This document shows, in pieces, positions 34,079 through 43,158 of a DNA stretch of 64,000 bases (the stretch's first letter is position 1; each line of letters starts with the position of its first letter). The notes beneath the pieces are model-generated. The model was not told where the DNA came from. It did not search any database and was given only the letters and a program-made list of their open reading frames with translations. The translations under genes and the position numbers were made by a program. The stretch comes from CAZCBX01 sp964497185. Its GTDB lineage: Bacteria > Bdellovibrionota_G > JALEGL01 > JAGRMV01. The stretch spans positions 62,001 to 126,000 of the forward strand of contig CAZCBX010000003.1 of NCBI GenBank assembly GCA_964497185.1, read 5' to 3'.

Positions 34079-34923
34079 TGGTCATCGGTTTAATTTGTTT
34101 GTTTTGCGTATTCATTCTACTCGGCATCAAATTTTATGCACGCCTGAGTGAGCAAGCCGCGCGTGCGCAAAAAAAACGCCTGACCACCCTGCACACAGAC
34201 TTGCGCAAACAGTTTTTAATGGTCACGCCGCAAACCATCCAAAAGAAACTGACCAGCCTATGGCTTGGCTGCGCACTTTTATCACTGCTATGCCAGTCTG
34301 TGATTCCGGCGCTGCTCGGCGGATTAAGTTACCTGTACATTCCATTTGTATGGGTCAAGTGGGTTCAACACCGACGCCATCAGCAATTTCAAACACAGCT
34401 GCTTCAATTCTTTCCCTTTGTCACCTCGGTATTAAAATCAGGACACACCGTGGAAAAAGCCATGGAACAAACCTGCCGCACCATGAGCAATCCCATCGCG
34501 CAAGAAATGGACATGGTCCGTAAAGAAATGAATTTGGGGCAATCTTTTGAAGACGCATTGAAAAATTTAAACTTGCGCATGCCCGATCACAATTTGGGCA
34601 TGGCCATTTCTGCCATTGAGATTTCACGCAAAATGGGCTCCAACTTGGCCGAAGCACTGGCGCATATTTCAGAAACGGTGCATGAAAAGGCACGGTTAAA
34701 ACAAGAGCTCAAAGCTTTAACGGCCCAGGGGAAAATGCAAGCGGTGGTGGCCTGCAGCATGCCTTTTTTGCTTGTCCTAGCACTTCGCTACATTTCACCC
34801 GGATACATGACACCCTTAACCCAAAGCAGCATTGGAAAAATTGCGCTGGTGTACTGTGCTGTGTCCATGACCATTGGCATTGGCTGGATCATCAAAATTG
34901 CCAACACCAAACTATTGGATTAA
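34075..34923 (+). CDS. tadB: Tad platform protein TadB (T2SF domain)
   Basis: 282 residues. Two N-terminal membrane segments, then a GspF/T2SF domain (FPFVTSVLKSGHTVEKAMEQ, LGQSFEDALKNLNLRMP, ISRKMGSNLAEALAHISETV), then two C-terminal helices. It is the inner-membrane platform with TadC. ATGA overlap with cpaF; tadC follows after 25 bases. Confidence 0.92.
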   Translation: MMVIGLICLFCVFILLGIKFYARLSEQAARAQKKRLTTLHTDLRKQFLMVTPQTIQKKLTSLWLGCALLSLLCQSVIPALLGGLSYLYIPFVWVKWVQHRRHQQFQTQLLQFFPFVTSVLKSGHTVEKAMEQTCRTMSNPIAQEMDMVRKEMNLGQSFEDALKNLNLRMPDHNLGMAISAIEISRKMGSNLAEALAHISETVHEKARLKQELKALTAQGKMQAVVACSMPFLLVLALRYISPGYMTPLTQSSIGKIALVYCAVSMTIGIGWIIKIANTKLLD

Positions 34924-34948
34924 CCCAACGAAAAAAAGGAACCCCACG

Positions 34949-35749
34949 ATGATGATTTCTCCTCTTTTACTCTACCCTCTTTTTTTTGCTTTCATGGTGG
35001 CTTTACTTCGACTAAGCCTGCCTTCCATCAAGCAAATATCCGTGAAAAGCCACAACCATTTGCAAGGACATAAAGCTTCGCAGCAGGCCACACAAGCTTT
35101 TGCCAATCTACTGCAAGCCCAAGGCTACAGCCATGCTGCTGCCCAAAAAATAACGCAAAAGCGCTGGAATCAATGCATTGTGATGGCCTTGCTGGTGATT
35201 ATTCTATTGGCCTTTTCCAAGCAGTGGATTTTTGCTAGCTTGGCTGTGCTGGTGCCCCTTTGGATGTGGATGCATGAAAAACGCAAATTGCGCCTGCGCA
35301 ACCAACGCATTTACCAGCGGTTTCCTTACTTTTTGGACATGCTGATTTTATGTCTTGAATCCGGCATGGACAGCATCACCAGCATGAAACAAATGGTGAA
35401 GACCACGCCAGACCATCCTTTGCACCGTGAGATTGCTTTGGCTTTGGCCTCCACCGAAATCGGCATGGGTTTTTCTCAAGCCATGCAAGAAGTGGCCAAA
35501 CGCACTAGAAGCCAAGAACTAGTTTTTTTATCCACCAGCATCCAACAATCGGTTGAAATGGGCAGCAGCTTGGCCGATATTTTGCGCATGCAAGCCCAAA
35601 CCCTCCGCCAAAAAATCTTTAAAGAAGCCCAGACCCAAGCCCAAAAAGCGCCTGTTAAAATGCTTTTTCCACTGATCTTTTTTATCTTTCCGGTTGTATT
35701 TATCATTTTGTTTTTCCCCATTGCCATGAAGCTCATGCAAGCCTTTTAA
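34949..35749 (+). CDS. tadC: Tad platform protein TadC (T2SF domain)
   Basis: 266 residues from the ATG-ATG at 34949, with AAGGA about eight bases upstream; the frame is open earlier inside tadB. Same plan as TadB: N-terminal helices, T2SF core (FLDMLILCLESGMDSITSMK, LASTEIGMGFSQAMQEVAKR, SIQQSVEMGSSLADILRMQA) and a C-terminal membrane helix (IFFIFPVVFIILFFPIAMKL). Last Tad gene here; no pilin, TadE/F, TadZ or prepilin peptidase follows. Confidence 0.92.
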   Translation: MMISPLLLYPLFFAFMVALLRLSLPSIKQISVKSHNHLQGHKASQQATQAFANLLQAQGYSHAAAQKITQKRWNQCIVMALLVIILLAFSKQWIFASLAVLVPLWMWMHEKRKLRLRNQRIYQRFPYFLDMLILCLESGMDSITSMKQMVKTTPDHPLHREIALALASTEIGMGFSQAMQEVAKRTRSQELVFLSTSIQQSVEMGSSLADILRMQAQTLRQKIFKEAQTQAQKAPVKMLFPLIFFIFPVVFIILFFPIAMKLMQAF

Positions 35750-35804
35750 TTGCCACTGTAAATCTTCGTTGGCGCTTAGGATGGTTTGTGATAGCCAAGG
35801 GAGC

Positions 35805-36101
35805 ATGTCGACATATACTTTAAAAGACTTACAAAAAGTCGCTGAACTGGCGCGCCTTCGTTTGGATCCTAAAGTGGAGCAAGAGCGGTTAAAAGAGTTT
35901 AATCAGATTGTTACCTACATTGAAGTTTTGCAACAGGTGGATACCTCTGAGGTGGAAGATTCGTTGGATGCGCCAGCTTTGCCCCAAAGAGCCGATGAGC
36001 CCGAAACGCGTTGCAGTTTGGAAGAAGTTTTTCAAAATGCCCCGCACGCCCAGCCACCCTTCTTTTTTATTCCCAAAGTCATCGAAGGTGGGAAAAAGTG
36101 A
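35805..36101 (+). CDS. gatC: Asp/Glu-tRNA amidotransferase subunit C
   Basis: 98 residues from the ATG at 35805, chosen for its strong AAGGGAG. Small belt subunit that joins GatA and GatB. Family pattern: LKDLQKVAELARLRLDPKVE, FNQIVTYIEVLQQVDTSEVE, RADEPETRCSLEEVFQNAP. The stop overlaps the GTG start of gatA (GTGA). Confidence 0.93.
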   Translation: MSTYTLKDLQKVAELARLRLDPKVEQERLKEFNQIVTYIEVLQQVDTSEVEDSLDAPALPQRADEPETRCSLEEVFQNAPHAQPPFFFIPKVIEGGKK

Positions 36102-37561
36102 ACCCATTGCTGCAAGCCACTGTTCATGAACTGTCTACAAAACTGAGTCAAAGGGAGATTACATCGGTTGAATTAACCCAAGCTTGTTTGGCACAAATCG
36201 AAGCGACCAACGAGCGCATTGGCAGTTTTTTGTTGGTGGATGCCCAAGGTGCTTTGGAGCAAGCAAAAAAAGCCGATCGGTTGCTGGATGATCAAAAAGC
36301 GCCCTCGCCTTTAACCGGCATTCCCATTGGCATCAAAGATATTCTTTGTACCCAAGGGGTGCGAACCACTGCGGCCAGCCAAATTTTAAAAGATTTTATT
36401 CCACCCTACGATGCCACCATTGTTCAAAAGTTGAAAAACGTTGGCAGTGTGCTGATTGGTAAAACCAATTGCGATGAATTCGCGATGGGCTCAAGCAACG
36501 AAAACTCTAGCTTTATGCCTTGCCGCAATCCATGGAACATTGAACGCGTTCCTGGCGGATCCAGTGGGGGTTCTGCGGCATGCATTAGCGCACGACAAGT
36601 GCCATTGTCCATCGGCACCGATACAGGGGGCTCGATTCGCCAGCCTGCTGCACTCTGTGGCATCACTGGTTTAAAACCCACCTATGGCAGCGTAAGCCGC
36701 TATGGGGTCATGGCATTTGCTTCTTCTCTCGATCAGGTGGGGCCGATGGGCAAAACGGTTTTGGACAACGCATACCTGCTGGAAGCCATCAAGGGGCATG
36801 ACCCACTGGACTCTACGTCTCGCAAAGATCTTCCTGCGCTTGATTTTGACGCGCTTTCACAAAGCATCAAGGGCAAGGTCATTGGCATCCCAGATGAAGT
36901 GTATTTTGAAGGCCTTAATCCTGAAATCATCGCCAACTTTGAAACAGCACTCGATGTTCTTAAAGAACTGGGTGCCACCACCATGGCTGTGTCCATGCCC
37001 CATTCACGATATGCCACAGCTTGTTATTACATCATTGCCCCTGCAGAGGCCTCGAGCAATCTGTCTCGATACGATGGCATTCGATACACCACGCGCAAAG
37101 GTCAAGAACAAGGATTAAATGAAATCTATCGACAATCCCGATCGGAAGGTTTTGGTCCAGAAGTGCAACGTCGAATTATGTTGGGTACTTTTATGTTAAG
37201 TGCTGGCTATTACGATGCCTACTACATGCATGCCCGACGCGTGCGAAAGTTAATTCGTCAAGATTTTGATCAAGCGTTTGCCAAGGTGGACGTCATTGCT
37301 TCACCCACTGTGCCTGGCGAAGCCTTTTCCTTGGATCCATCGGGTCGCAACCCGCTTGAAATGTACTTGGCCGATGTTTATACCGTATCGACGCCTTTGT
37401 CGGGCAATCCTGCCATTTCCATCCCCAGCGGTTTTAGCAAAAACCATTTGCCTTTGGGTTTGCAATTGATTGGCAACCATTTTGATGAGCAGAAGCTTTT
37501 GCAAGTGGCCCATCAATACGAACAAGCCACTCAGTTTTATCAACAGGAGCCCAGCTTATGA
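36098..37561 (+). CDS. gatA: Asp/Glu-tRNA amidotransferase subunit A (amidase)
   Basis: 487 residues from a GTG at 36098 that overlaps the gatC stop. Amidase-signature enzyme that releases ammonia from glutamine. The Ser-cisSer-Lys triad sits in PIGIKDILC (K80), GTDTGGSIRQPAA and VPGGSSGGSAACIS. C-terminal part typical (SGNPAISIPSGF, LPLGLQLIGNHFDEQKLL). The overlap at the end with gatB (ATGA) makes a tight gatC-A-B operon. Confidence 0.96.
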   Translation: MNPLLQATVHELSTKLSQREITSVELTQACLAQIEATNERIGSFLLVDAQGALEQAKKADRLLDDQKAPSPLTGIPIGIKDILCTQGVRTTAASQILKDFIPPYDATIVQKLKNVGSVLIGKTNCDEFAMGSSNENSSFMPCRNPWNIERVPGGSSGGSAACISARQVPLSIGTDTGGSIRQPAALCGITGLKPTYGSVSRYGVMAFASSLDQVGPMGKTVLDNAYLLEAIKGHDPLDSTSRKDLPALDFDALSQSIKGKVIGIPDEVYFEGLNPEIIANFETALDVLKELGATTMAVSMPHSRYATACYYIIAPAEASSNLSRYDGIRYTTRKGQEQGLNEIYRQSRSEGFGPEVQRRIMLGTFMLSAGYYDAYYMHARRVRKLIRQDFDQAFAKVDVIASPTVPGEAFSLDPSGRNPLEMYLADVYTVSTPLSGNPAISIPSGFSKNHLPLGLQLIGNHFDEQKLLQVAHQYEQATQFYQQEPSL

Positions 37562-39003
37562 AATACATTCCGACCATCGGTTTAGAAGTTCATGCACAGC
37601 TCAAAACCAACACCAAACTTTTTTGTGCATGTGCCAATGCATTTGGCCAGGATCCAAATTCACTGACATGTCCTGTCTGTCTTGGCATGCCGGGCGGCCT
37701 GCCAGTGATCAATGAGCGGGCTGTGGAGTTTGCCACCAAAGCTGGTTTGGCTCTGGGTTGTGACATTCAACTAAAAAGTGTCTTTGACCGCAAAAATTAC
37801 TTTTACCCAGACCTTCCCAAAGGCTATCAAATTTCACAATTCACCCATCCCATTTGTTTGGGTGGACAAGTTGACACTGAACTTGGGCCTGTTGCATTAA
37901 CCCGCATCCATATGGAAGAGGATGCCGGCAAACTTTTGCATGGGGACAGTCAACTCAACCAAGGCTCTGGTAGTTTGGTGGATTTAAACCGAGCCGGCGT
38001 GCCACTCATTGAAATTGTATCGGAGCCTGTGGTCCACAGCGCTGAACATGCCGTGGCTTATTTGAAAAAGTTGCGAAGCATTTTACGCTACATTGATGTT
38101 TGTGATGGCAACCTTGAAGAAGGTAGCATGCGCTGTGATGCCAACGTATCGGTTCGACCGGAAGGCGAAACGCTATTGCGCACACGAGTGGAAATCAAAA
38201 ACATCAACTCGTTTCGTTTTGTGCAAAAAGCCATTGAATATGAAATTGCTCGGCAAAGTGAAGTGTACGACCAAGGTGGCACCGTGGTGCAGGAAACCCG
38301 TCTTTTTAACACGGACAAAATGGTCACCAAAGCCATGCGCTCCAAAGAAGAAGCCAATGACTATCGCTATTTTCCTGAGCCCGATTTGGGGCCGCTTGTT
38401 TTAGACAAAGCATGGGTGGATCAAACTGCGCAAACACTTCCAGAATTGCCCGATGCCCGAAAAGCACGCTACATGAAGCAGTGGCAATTGCCTGAATACG
38501 ACGCGAGTGTACTCACGGCTGAAAAAGAAACCGCCGATTATTTTGAGGCTGCCGTGGAAGCTTATCAAGAAACGCAGCCCAAAAAGATCAAAAAACTAAG
38601 CAACATGCTGATGAGTGAAGTCATGCGGATTGTGAAAGAGAGCAACACAGATTTGAGTCAAAGCCGCATCACACCCATTTATTTGGCGCAAACCCTTCAA
38701 GCCATGGATCAAGGCACCATTAGTGGAAAAATTGCCAAAGACGTGCTGGATGACATGGCCCAAACGGGGCGAAGCCCCCAAGTCATCATTGAAGACAAAG
38801 GCCTGGCCCAAGTTTCGGATACCGCAGCGCTTGAAAGCATTGCACAAAAAATCATTGCGGCCAATCCCACTCAAAAACAACAGTACCTGGATGGCAAAGA
38901 AAAATTGTTCGGCTTTTTTGTGGGGCAAATGATGAAGGAAACCAAAGGTCAAGCCAATCCCGCCGTGGTCAATGACATCTTAAAAAAGCTCCTTGAGTCC
39001 TAA
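37558..39003 (+). CDS. gatB: Asp/Glu-tRNA amidotransferase subunit B (kinase/tRNA-binding)
   Basis: 481 residues. Phosphorylates Glu or Asp on the misacylated tRNA and transfers ammonia. Motifs: TIGLEVHAQLKTNTKLFC, CPVCLGMPGGLPVIN, YFYPDLPKGYQISQ, IHMEEDAGKLLH, EDANVS-type RCDANVSVRP, YRYFPEPDL, and the YqeY-like C-terminal tail domain. With the U1-A72 tRNA-Gln it completes Gln-tRNA formation; Asn-tRNA formation is possible too. Confidence 0.96.
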   Translation: MKYIPTIGLEVHAQLKTNTKLFCACANAFGQDPNSLTCPVCLGMPGGLPVINERAVEFATKAGLALGCDIQLKSVFDRKNYFYPDLPKGYQISQFTHPICLGGQVDTELGPVALTRIHMEEDAGKLLHGDSQLNQGSGSLVDLNRAGVPLIEIVSEPVVHSAEHAVAYLKKLRSILRYIDVCDGNLEEGSMRCDANVSVRPEGETLLRTRVEIKNINSFRFVQKAIEYEIARQSEVYDQGGTVVQETRLFNTDKMVTKAMRSKEEANDYRYFPEPDLGPLVLDKAWVDQTAQTLPELPDARKARYMKQWQLPEYDASVLTAEKETADYFEAAVEAYQETQPKKIKKLSNMLMSEVMRIVKESNTDLSQSRITPIYLAQTLQAMDQGTISGKIAKDVLDDMAQTGRSPQVIIEDKGLAQVSDTAALESIAQKIIAANPTQKQQYLDGKEKLFGFFVGQMMKETKGQANPAVVNDILKKLLES

Positions 39004-39053
39004 TCCATCACCGAAGTTGACACAACGCAAAATAATGTGCTAGTGATTGGGTC

Positions 39054-39605
39054 GTGAAAAGACAAAAAACACGTTTGATATTCTTTTTCTTGATTGGCTT
39101 AAGCGTGATCGGTTTCAATGGTCGCGGGTGGGCACAGGCTGACCCTCATCCCAATAACGCACATACAGTGGTTCATTTTGTATGGGTGGATATCACCGGG
39201 GATGACACCATCAAAACACTCAAAGCACCTTTTGGCCAAACCTTAATGGGCATGCGGTATGGTTATGATCTTGATGATTTCAAAGCCCGAAAAGCAACAT
39301 TTTATCGCGATCAAAGTTTGCACAAATTAACTGCGCCCGAAGCAAAAGTGCTCACGGGTATCATTGAGGATTCGCACCATGGTTCAGTGGATCTAGCCAA
39401 CATGGGTGTCCACCATGTGCAGCTTTATAAAAATGGAGACATCAAAGTCTTAAAGGCCTTACCCGGAAAACGCTTGCAATGGGAAGACGAACTGGATCTT
39501 GCTGATGCACAAGAAAACGCGCAAGAATTTTTGAGTCAGGGTCTACCAAAACTCAAATTGAACGAAGATGGCACGCTGGCTGTGGTCGAGTCTCGCAAGC
39601 CCTAG
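39054..39605 (+). CDS. secreted protein of unknown function
   Basis: 183 residues from a GTG at 39054. Signal peptide-like N-terminus (RLIFFFLIGLSVIGF...GWAQ). The mature part is acidic with no motif I recognise (HTVVHFVWVDITGDDTIKTL, GVHHVQLYKNGDIKVLKALP). It starts 50 bases after gatB and could be read through from it, though its role appears unrelated. Confidence 0.65.
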   Translation: MKRQKTRLIFFFLIGLSVIGFNGRGWAQADPHPNNAHTVVHFVWVDITGDDTIKTLKAPFGQTLMGMRYGYDLDDFKARKATFYRDQSLHKLTAPEAKVLTGIIEDSHHGSVDLANMGVHHVQLYKNGDIKVLKALPGKRLQWEDELDLADAQENAQEFLSQGLPKLKLNEDGTLAVVESRKP

Positions 39606-39668
39606 TTCATTTTATTTTAACACCAAATCTCTCTATAGATTTAATACTGAATCGGGTACAATAGAAGC

Positions 39669-40073
39669 ATGACCCGATGGATTTTAATGGGCTTGTGTTT
39701 ATGCAGTTTGACCCATTGTGCCCAAAAATCACCCGCAAGCAGCCTTCAAGGTGCAAAATTGGCCCCCAACATGATGTACGTAGAAGCCAGTTATGCGCAA
39801 GCGTGGGAAAAATTACTCAACATCGTGCAATACGACTATCTTTACACATTGGACATGGCAGAGCGCTCGCGTGGTTTTTTTTCGACAAATAAAATCATGG
39901 AAGGCAATCATCGACATCAAATCACTGGCACACTCACGTCCAACAATCAGCAAACTTTGATCAAGCTATATCACCACGCAGAAATAAAACATGCCGATGG
40001 TCGATGGCACGCCCTGCCTAGCGACAATTCACTCGAAAAAGACATTCTGCAAACCTATCTGGCCAAACCATAA
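39669..40073 (+). CDS. small lipoprotein of unknown function
   Basis: 134 residues with lipobox LTHC after a hydrophobic signal (LMGLCLCSLTHC). The pattern YAQAWEKLLNIVQYDYLYTL followed by SRGFFSTNKI recalls BamC/DUF-type envelope lipoproteins, but I cannot assign it. It precedes the L,D-transpeptidase-like gene by 22 bases and may be co-transcribed with it. Confidence 0.65.
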   Translation: MTRWILMGLCLCSLTHCAQKSPASSLQGAKLAPNMMYVEASYAQAWEKLLNIVQYDYLYTLDMAERSRGFFSTNKIMEGNHRHQITGTLTSNNQQTLIKLYHHAEIKHADGRWHALPSDNSLEKDILQTYLAKP

Positions 40074-40095
40074 AATTGATCGGCGTATCAAGGCC

Positions 40096-41202
40096 ATGTC
40101 CATCCGAATGAAACAGTTGGTGCTGCTCCAAATATGCCTTATGATGGTGCCATCCATGAGCTTTGCAGCCCAAGAATTCTGTGTTCCCACTAGCGGCAAC
40201 GCTTTGCCTTATTTGTCCATTCAACACGTAGGCAACAAAGACGCTTTGCGCACCATTGGCCAATGGATGGAAAACCAGCATATTCAAACCAGCGATCAAG
40301 AAGGCCGACTGGATCAATACTTTTTTCACAACAAGCTGGAACCTGGCACTTGTTTTTATGCTCGCCCCCAAGAAGTACTGACACTGCAAACCGACGCACA
40401 AACAACCACCCAAGCCTGGGTACCCATGATTCGGTTTCTAGATGGGGGGCAATCCATTGCCTATGGGCTGATTCAAGCCGAGGTGTTAGCCACCCTTTCA
40501 TCCAAACCTTGGACCCGAAAAGTTTCGCAACAGACCATATGGCAACGGGACATCGACCCTGAGCTCACCGTCCTGTATGTTGCTTGCCCACCGGATCGCA
40601 ATGAATTGTGTGAACTGACCATCAAACACCAAAACCAATGGCTCATGGATGGCAAAAAACCTTTTCGCATGCAGGTGCTGGCTCGCTCACGCAGGGAAAA
40701 GACCCCCACAGACGACAGCTATCGATCCATCAAAGATAGCGACACGCCGCAAGGCATCTATTATTTGTGGGGCACATTTTTTACCCAAGCACGACAATTT
40801 GGCAGGGTGCCACGCATTGACATCGATGGCATGCAGCCCCCCTTAAATTTTCAGCAGCAAACCTCGCCCAAATTGCTGAACTTGGTGCCCAAAGAGTCGC
40901 TCACCGACTATTGGCTTCATGAATTTCCACTTGCTTATGTGCTGGGTCGTTACCTGCTGCGCATCCATGACAATAGCGTGGATCCAGACTACCCTGACAC
41001 CTATGTAACACCCCAAACTGGCCAAAGCTTTCGAGCCTCTGCAGGGTGCATCAACACCGGCGATCAAATGCAACGTTTGTTGGACGTGTTTGTCGATTTA
41101 AAACTAATCACCAAAAAACAAGCTTCCAATCAAAAAGAATATGGCCGCGCCGAATGGCCCAGCTTGGGCAAAGTGATGATGATTATCATGGATCGTGATT
41201 AA
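40096..41202 (+). CDS. L,D-transpeptidase-like (YkuD-type) secreted protein
   Basis: 368 residues from the ATG at 40096 (ATG at 40108 also possible). Signal peptide ends at MSFAA. The C-terminal half has the YkuD layout: DTPQGIYYLWGTFF early on and the catalytic-cysteine box FRASAGCINTGDQMQRLLD, where SAGCIN stands for the usual SHGCIR. If active it would cross-link peptidoglycan in the periplasm. The replaced His and weak overall match leave room for another role. A near-perfect palindrome begins at its stop codon. Confidence 0.65.
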   Translation: MSIRMKQLVLLQICLMMVPSMSFAAQEFCVPTSGNALPYLSIQHVGNKDALRTIGQWMENQHIQTSDQEGRLDQYFFHNKLEPGTCFYARPQEVLTLQTDAQTTTQAWVPMIRFLDGGQSIAYGLIQAEVLATLSSKPWTRKVSQQTIWQRDIDPELTVLYVACPPDRNELCELTIKHQNQWLMDGKKPFRMQVLARSRREKTPTDDSYRSIKDSDTPQGIYYLWGTFFTQARQFGRVPRIDIDGMQPPLNFQQQTSPKLLNLVPKESLTDYWLHEFPLAYVLGRYLLRIHDNSVDPDYPDTYVTPQTGQSFRASAGCINTGDQMQRLLDVFVDLKLITKKQASNQKEYGRAEWPSLGKVMMIIMDRD

Positions 41203-41309
41203 AAGTTTGCAAGATGTGTCAGCCCGAGGGGTCCCGTATTCGCTAGTCCTCGCTGCGCTGCGGAGACGCGAATACGGGACCCCTCGGGCTGACACATCTT
41301 GCAGACTTT
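41202..41309. repeat. 108-bp near-perfect palindrome
   Basis: Left arm 41202-41243 and right arm 41268-41309 are 42 bases each and reverse-complementary with a single mismatch; the inner 35 bases are perfect. The 24-base centre TAGTCCTCGC...GGAGAC is itself partly self-complementary. The arm contains CAGCCCGAGGGGTCCCGTAT. It begins at the stop codon of the transpeptidase-like gene. No T-run follows, so it is not a standard terminator. Confidence 0.93.
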
Positions 41310-41331
41310 GGGTTTGGGTAAGGAATAAAGT

Positions 41332-41350
41332 CAAACGCCGTGGGCGTTTG
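41332..41350. repeat. small hairpin next to the palindrome
   Basis: CAAACGCCGTGGGCGTTTG: 8-bp perfect stem with a 3-base loop. A close relative (CAAACGC...GCGTTTG) lies 45 bases after the palindrome at 60496-60563, so the two hairpins seem to travel together. Confidence 0.7.
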
Positions 41351-41380
41351 TCCGTATAATTTACTCCCCCCCCACAATAA

Positions 41381-41672
41381 ACTTCAAAGTGTGCCACAGC
41401 TTTTTTCACTTATGCGAGCGTCTCCGCAGCGTAAGCGAGGAGTGGGCGTGCCTGGGAATTCAGCTTCGTGACGAGAAAAGTGAGTTTGTGGTCAGTTCAA
41501 GGAAGATTTTGCACAAAAACCGCAGTCGTAGCCAAAGCTACGATGAGGATTTTTTTGTGAGAGCTGACGCAGAAATGGCCACAAAATCGCTTTTCGCAGT
41601 AGAAGTCTGAATTGCCAGGTACGCCCCCACGAGCAGAAGTGTAAAAAAGCTGTACTGGGAACATCTTTGAAA
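41381..41672. repeat. 292-bp imperfect foldback (inverted repeat) element, non-coding
   Basis: The two halves are reverse-complementary over most of their length around a centre at about 41534 (CGTAGC-CAAA-GCTACG). Matching blocks outward include CACAAAAA, CGAGAAAAG/CGAAAAG, GGGCGT-CCTGG-AATTCAG, ACAGCTTTTTT and TTCAAAG. The left arm alone carries an inserted GTCTCCGCAGCGTAAGCGAG, the palindrome core in reverse. Together with the palindrome at 41202 it fills the 485-base gap between the transpeptidase-like gene and phrB. Confidence 0.8.
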
Positions 41673-41687
41673 CGAGAAAACGAAAAC

Positions 41688-43115
41688 TTATTTTTTACTT
41701 TTTTTAAATAAGGCGATGGCTTTTTCTCGTTGGGTTTTATGGTCTACGATGGGTTCAGGGTAATCTTTGCCGATGATGCAATTTGCTTTTTCTTGCTCTT
41801 TTTTGGAAGTTTTCCAAGGTGCATGAATGTTTTTGTCCGAAAAATCCACCAGCTCCATGCAATACTGTCGAATGAACACGCCATCGGGATCAAATTTTTC
41901 AGATTGGGTGATTGGATTAAAAATTCGGAAATACGGCTGCGCATCACAGCCCGTGGACGCACTCCATTGCCAGCCACCATTGTTGGCGGCCAAGTCAAAA
42001 TCCAGCAGGTGGCGTTCAAAATACGCCTCGCCTTTTTGCCAATCCACCAGCAGGTCTTTGGTTAAAAACATGGCCACAATCATGCGCAATCGATTGTGCA
42101 TCCATCCTGTTTGATTGATGCATCTCATGGCCGCATCGACAATGGGATAACCGGTTTGACCCTCACACCATGCTTGAAATCGTTTTTCGGAACCTGGCCA
42201 ATTCATGTCTTTGTAGTCTTCTTTAAAACTGCCATTGGCCACGTGTGGAAATTGATCCAAAATCATGTGATAAAAATCGCGCCAAATTAATTCGCTCAAC
42301 CACACATCTGAGCCTTTGCTTCTCTTTTTTCGAATGGCCCGTACACACTCACGGATCGAAATGGTGCCGTGACGCAAATGAACCGATAGGCCTGAAAAAC
42401 CTTTGTCAATGGCCGGATAATTTCGAAGGTCATCGTAATCCGTGACATCTTCCAAAAAGCGTTCCAGTCGGTCTTGCGCAGCGCCTTGGCCTGGCTCTAG
42501 CCATAAATCATTTTTTTCAAACCCAATGTCACTCATGGTCCATGGTTCCAAATGCTTTTGAACATCATCGTGCAGGGTAAAATTTTGGCGTTTGGTGGAG
42601 TAATCTTCGTACAAGTGCTGGTCGACTTCCTCCAGCCACTTATTTTTGTAGGGGGTAAATACTTTGTAGGGCTCGCCCTGCTGATTTAAAATTTCATCAC
42701 CGATAAAAATAACGTGGTCTTTGTAAGTTCGAAACGCAATGTCCTGTTTCTCTAATGCTTTTGCCACTTTGGCATCTCGATCTTTGGCGTAAGGTTCTAC
42801 GTCTTTGTTGGCAAAAACGGCGTCTACCTTCATTTTTTTGGCCACACTTGGAATTTTTTCTTTGGGGTCGCCATGCAGCACCAAAAGTTTGGAGTCTTTT
42901 CTTTTTAAAGCGGAGTCGAGTTCCTGAAGGCTACGATGAATAAACGAAATACGCCGATCATCTTTGTCTTTGAGTTTTTTGAGTATGACTTTGTCAAATA
43001 CAAACGCGACCGTCACTTTTTCACACTGGGTCAGTGCTTCATGCATGGCGCGATGGTCGCTCATGCGAATGTCTCGCCGGACCCAACACAGGCCATGTTT
43101 GTATTGTTTGCTCAT
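41688..43115 (-). CDS. phrB: deoxyribodipyrimidine photolyase (CPD photolyase, class I)
   Basis: 475 residues. Light-driven repair of cyclobutane pyrimidine dimers. N-terminal antenna domain (HGLCWVRRDIRMSDHRAMHE, AVFANKDVEPYAKDRD) and C-terminal FAD domain (LSVHLRHGTISIRECV, LSELIWRDFYHMILDQFPH, GYPIVDAAMRCINQTGWMHN, DFDLAANNGGWQWSASTGCD). It ends next to the foldback element. Divergent neighbours give it its own transcript. Confidence 0.95.
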   Translation of the reverse strand: MSKQYKHGLCWVRRDIRMSDHRAMHEALTQCEKVTVAFVFDKVILKKLKDKDDRRISFIHRSLQELDSALKRKDSKLLVLHGDPKEKIPSVAKKMKVDAVFANKDVEPYAKDRDAKVAKALEKQDIAFRTYKDHVIFIGDEILNQQGEPYKVFTPYKNKWLEEVDQHLYEDYSTKRQNFTLHDDVQKHLEPWTMSDIGFEKNDLWLEPGQGAAQDRLERFLEDVTDYDDLRNYPAIDKGFSGLSVHLRHGTISIRECVRAIRKKRSKGSDVWLSELIWRDFYHMILDQFPHVANGSFKEDYKDMNWPGSEKRFQAWCEGQTGYPIVDAAMRCINQTGWMHNRLRMIVAMFLTKDLLVDWQKGEAYFERHLLDFDLAANNGGWQWSASTGCDAQPYFRIFNPITQSEKFDPDGVFIRQYCMELVDFSDKNIHAPWKTSKKEQEKANCIIGKDYPEPIVDHKTQREKAIALFKKSKK

Positions 43116-43158
43116 TGGTTCTTTTCTATAGCGTTTAGCAAGCTATGTCTTCAAGGTT

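Noticed and set aside
41104..41409. 101-residue minus-strand frame across the palindrome
   Set aside because: It is created by the inverted repeat and the antisense of the transpeptidase-like gene; no ribosome binding site and no family resemblance.
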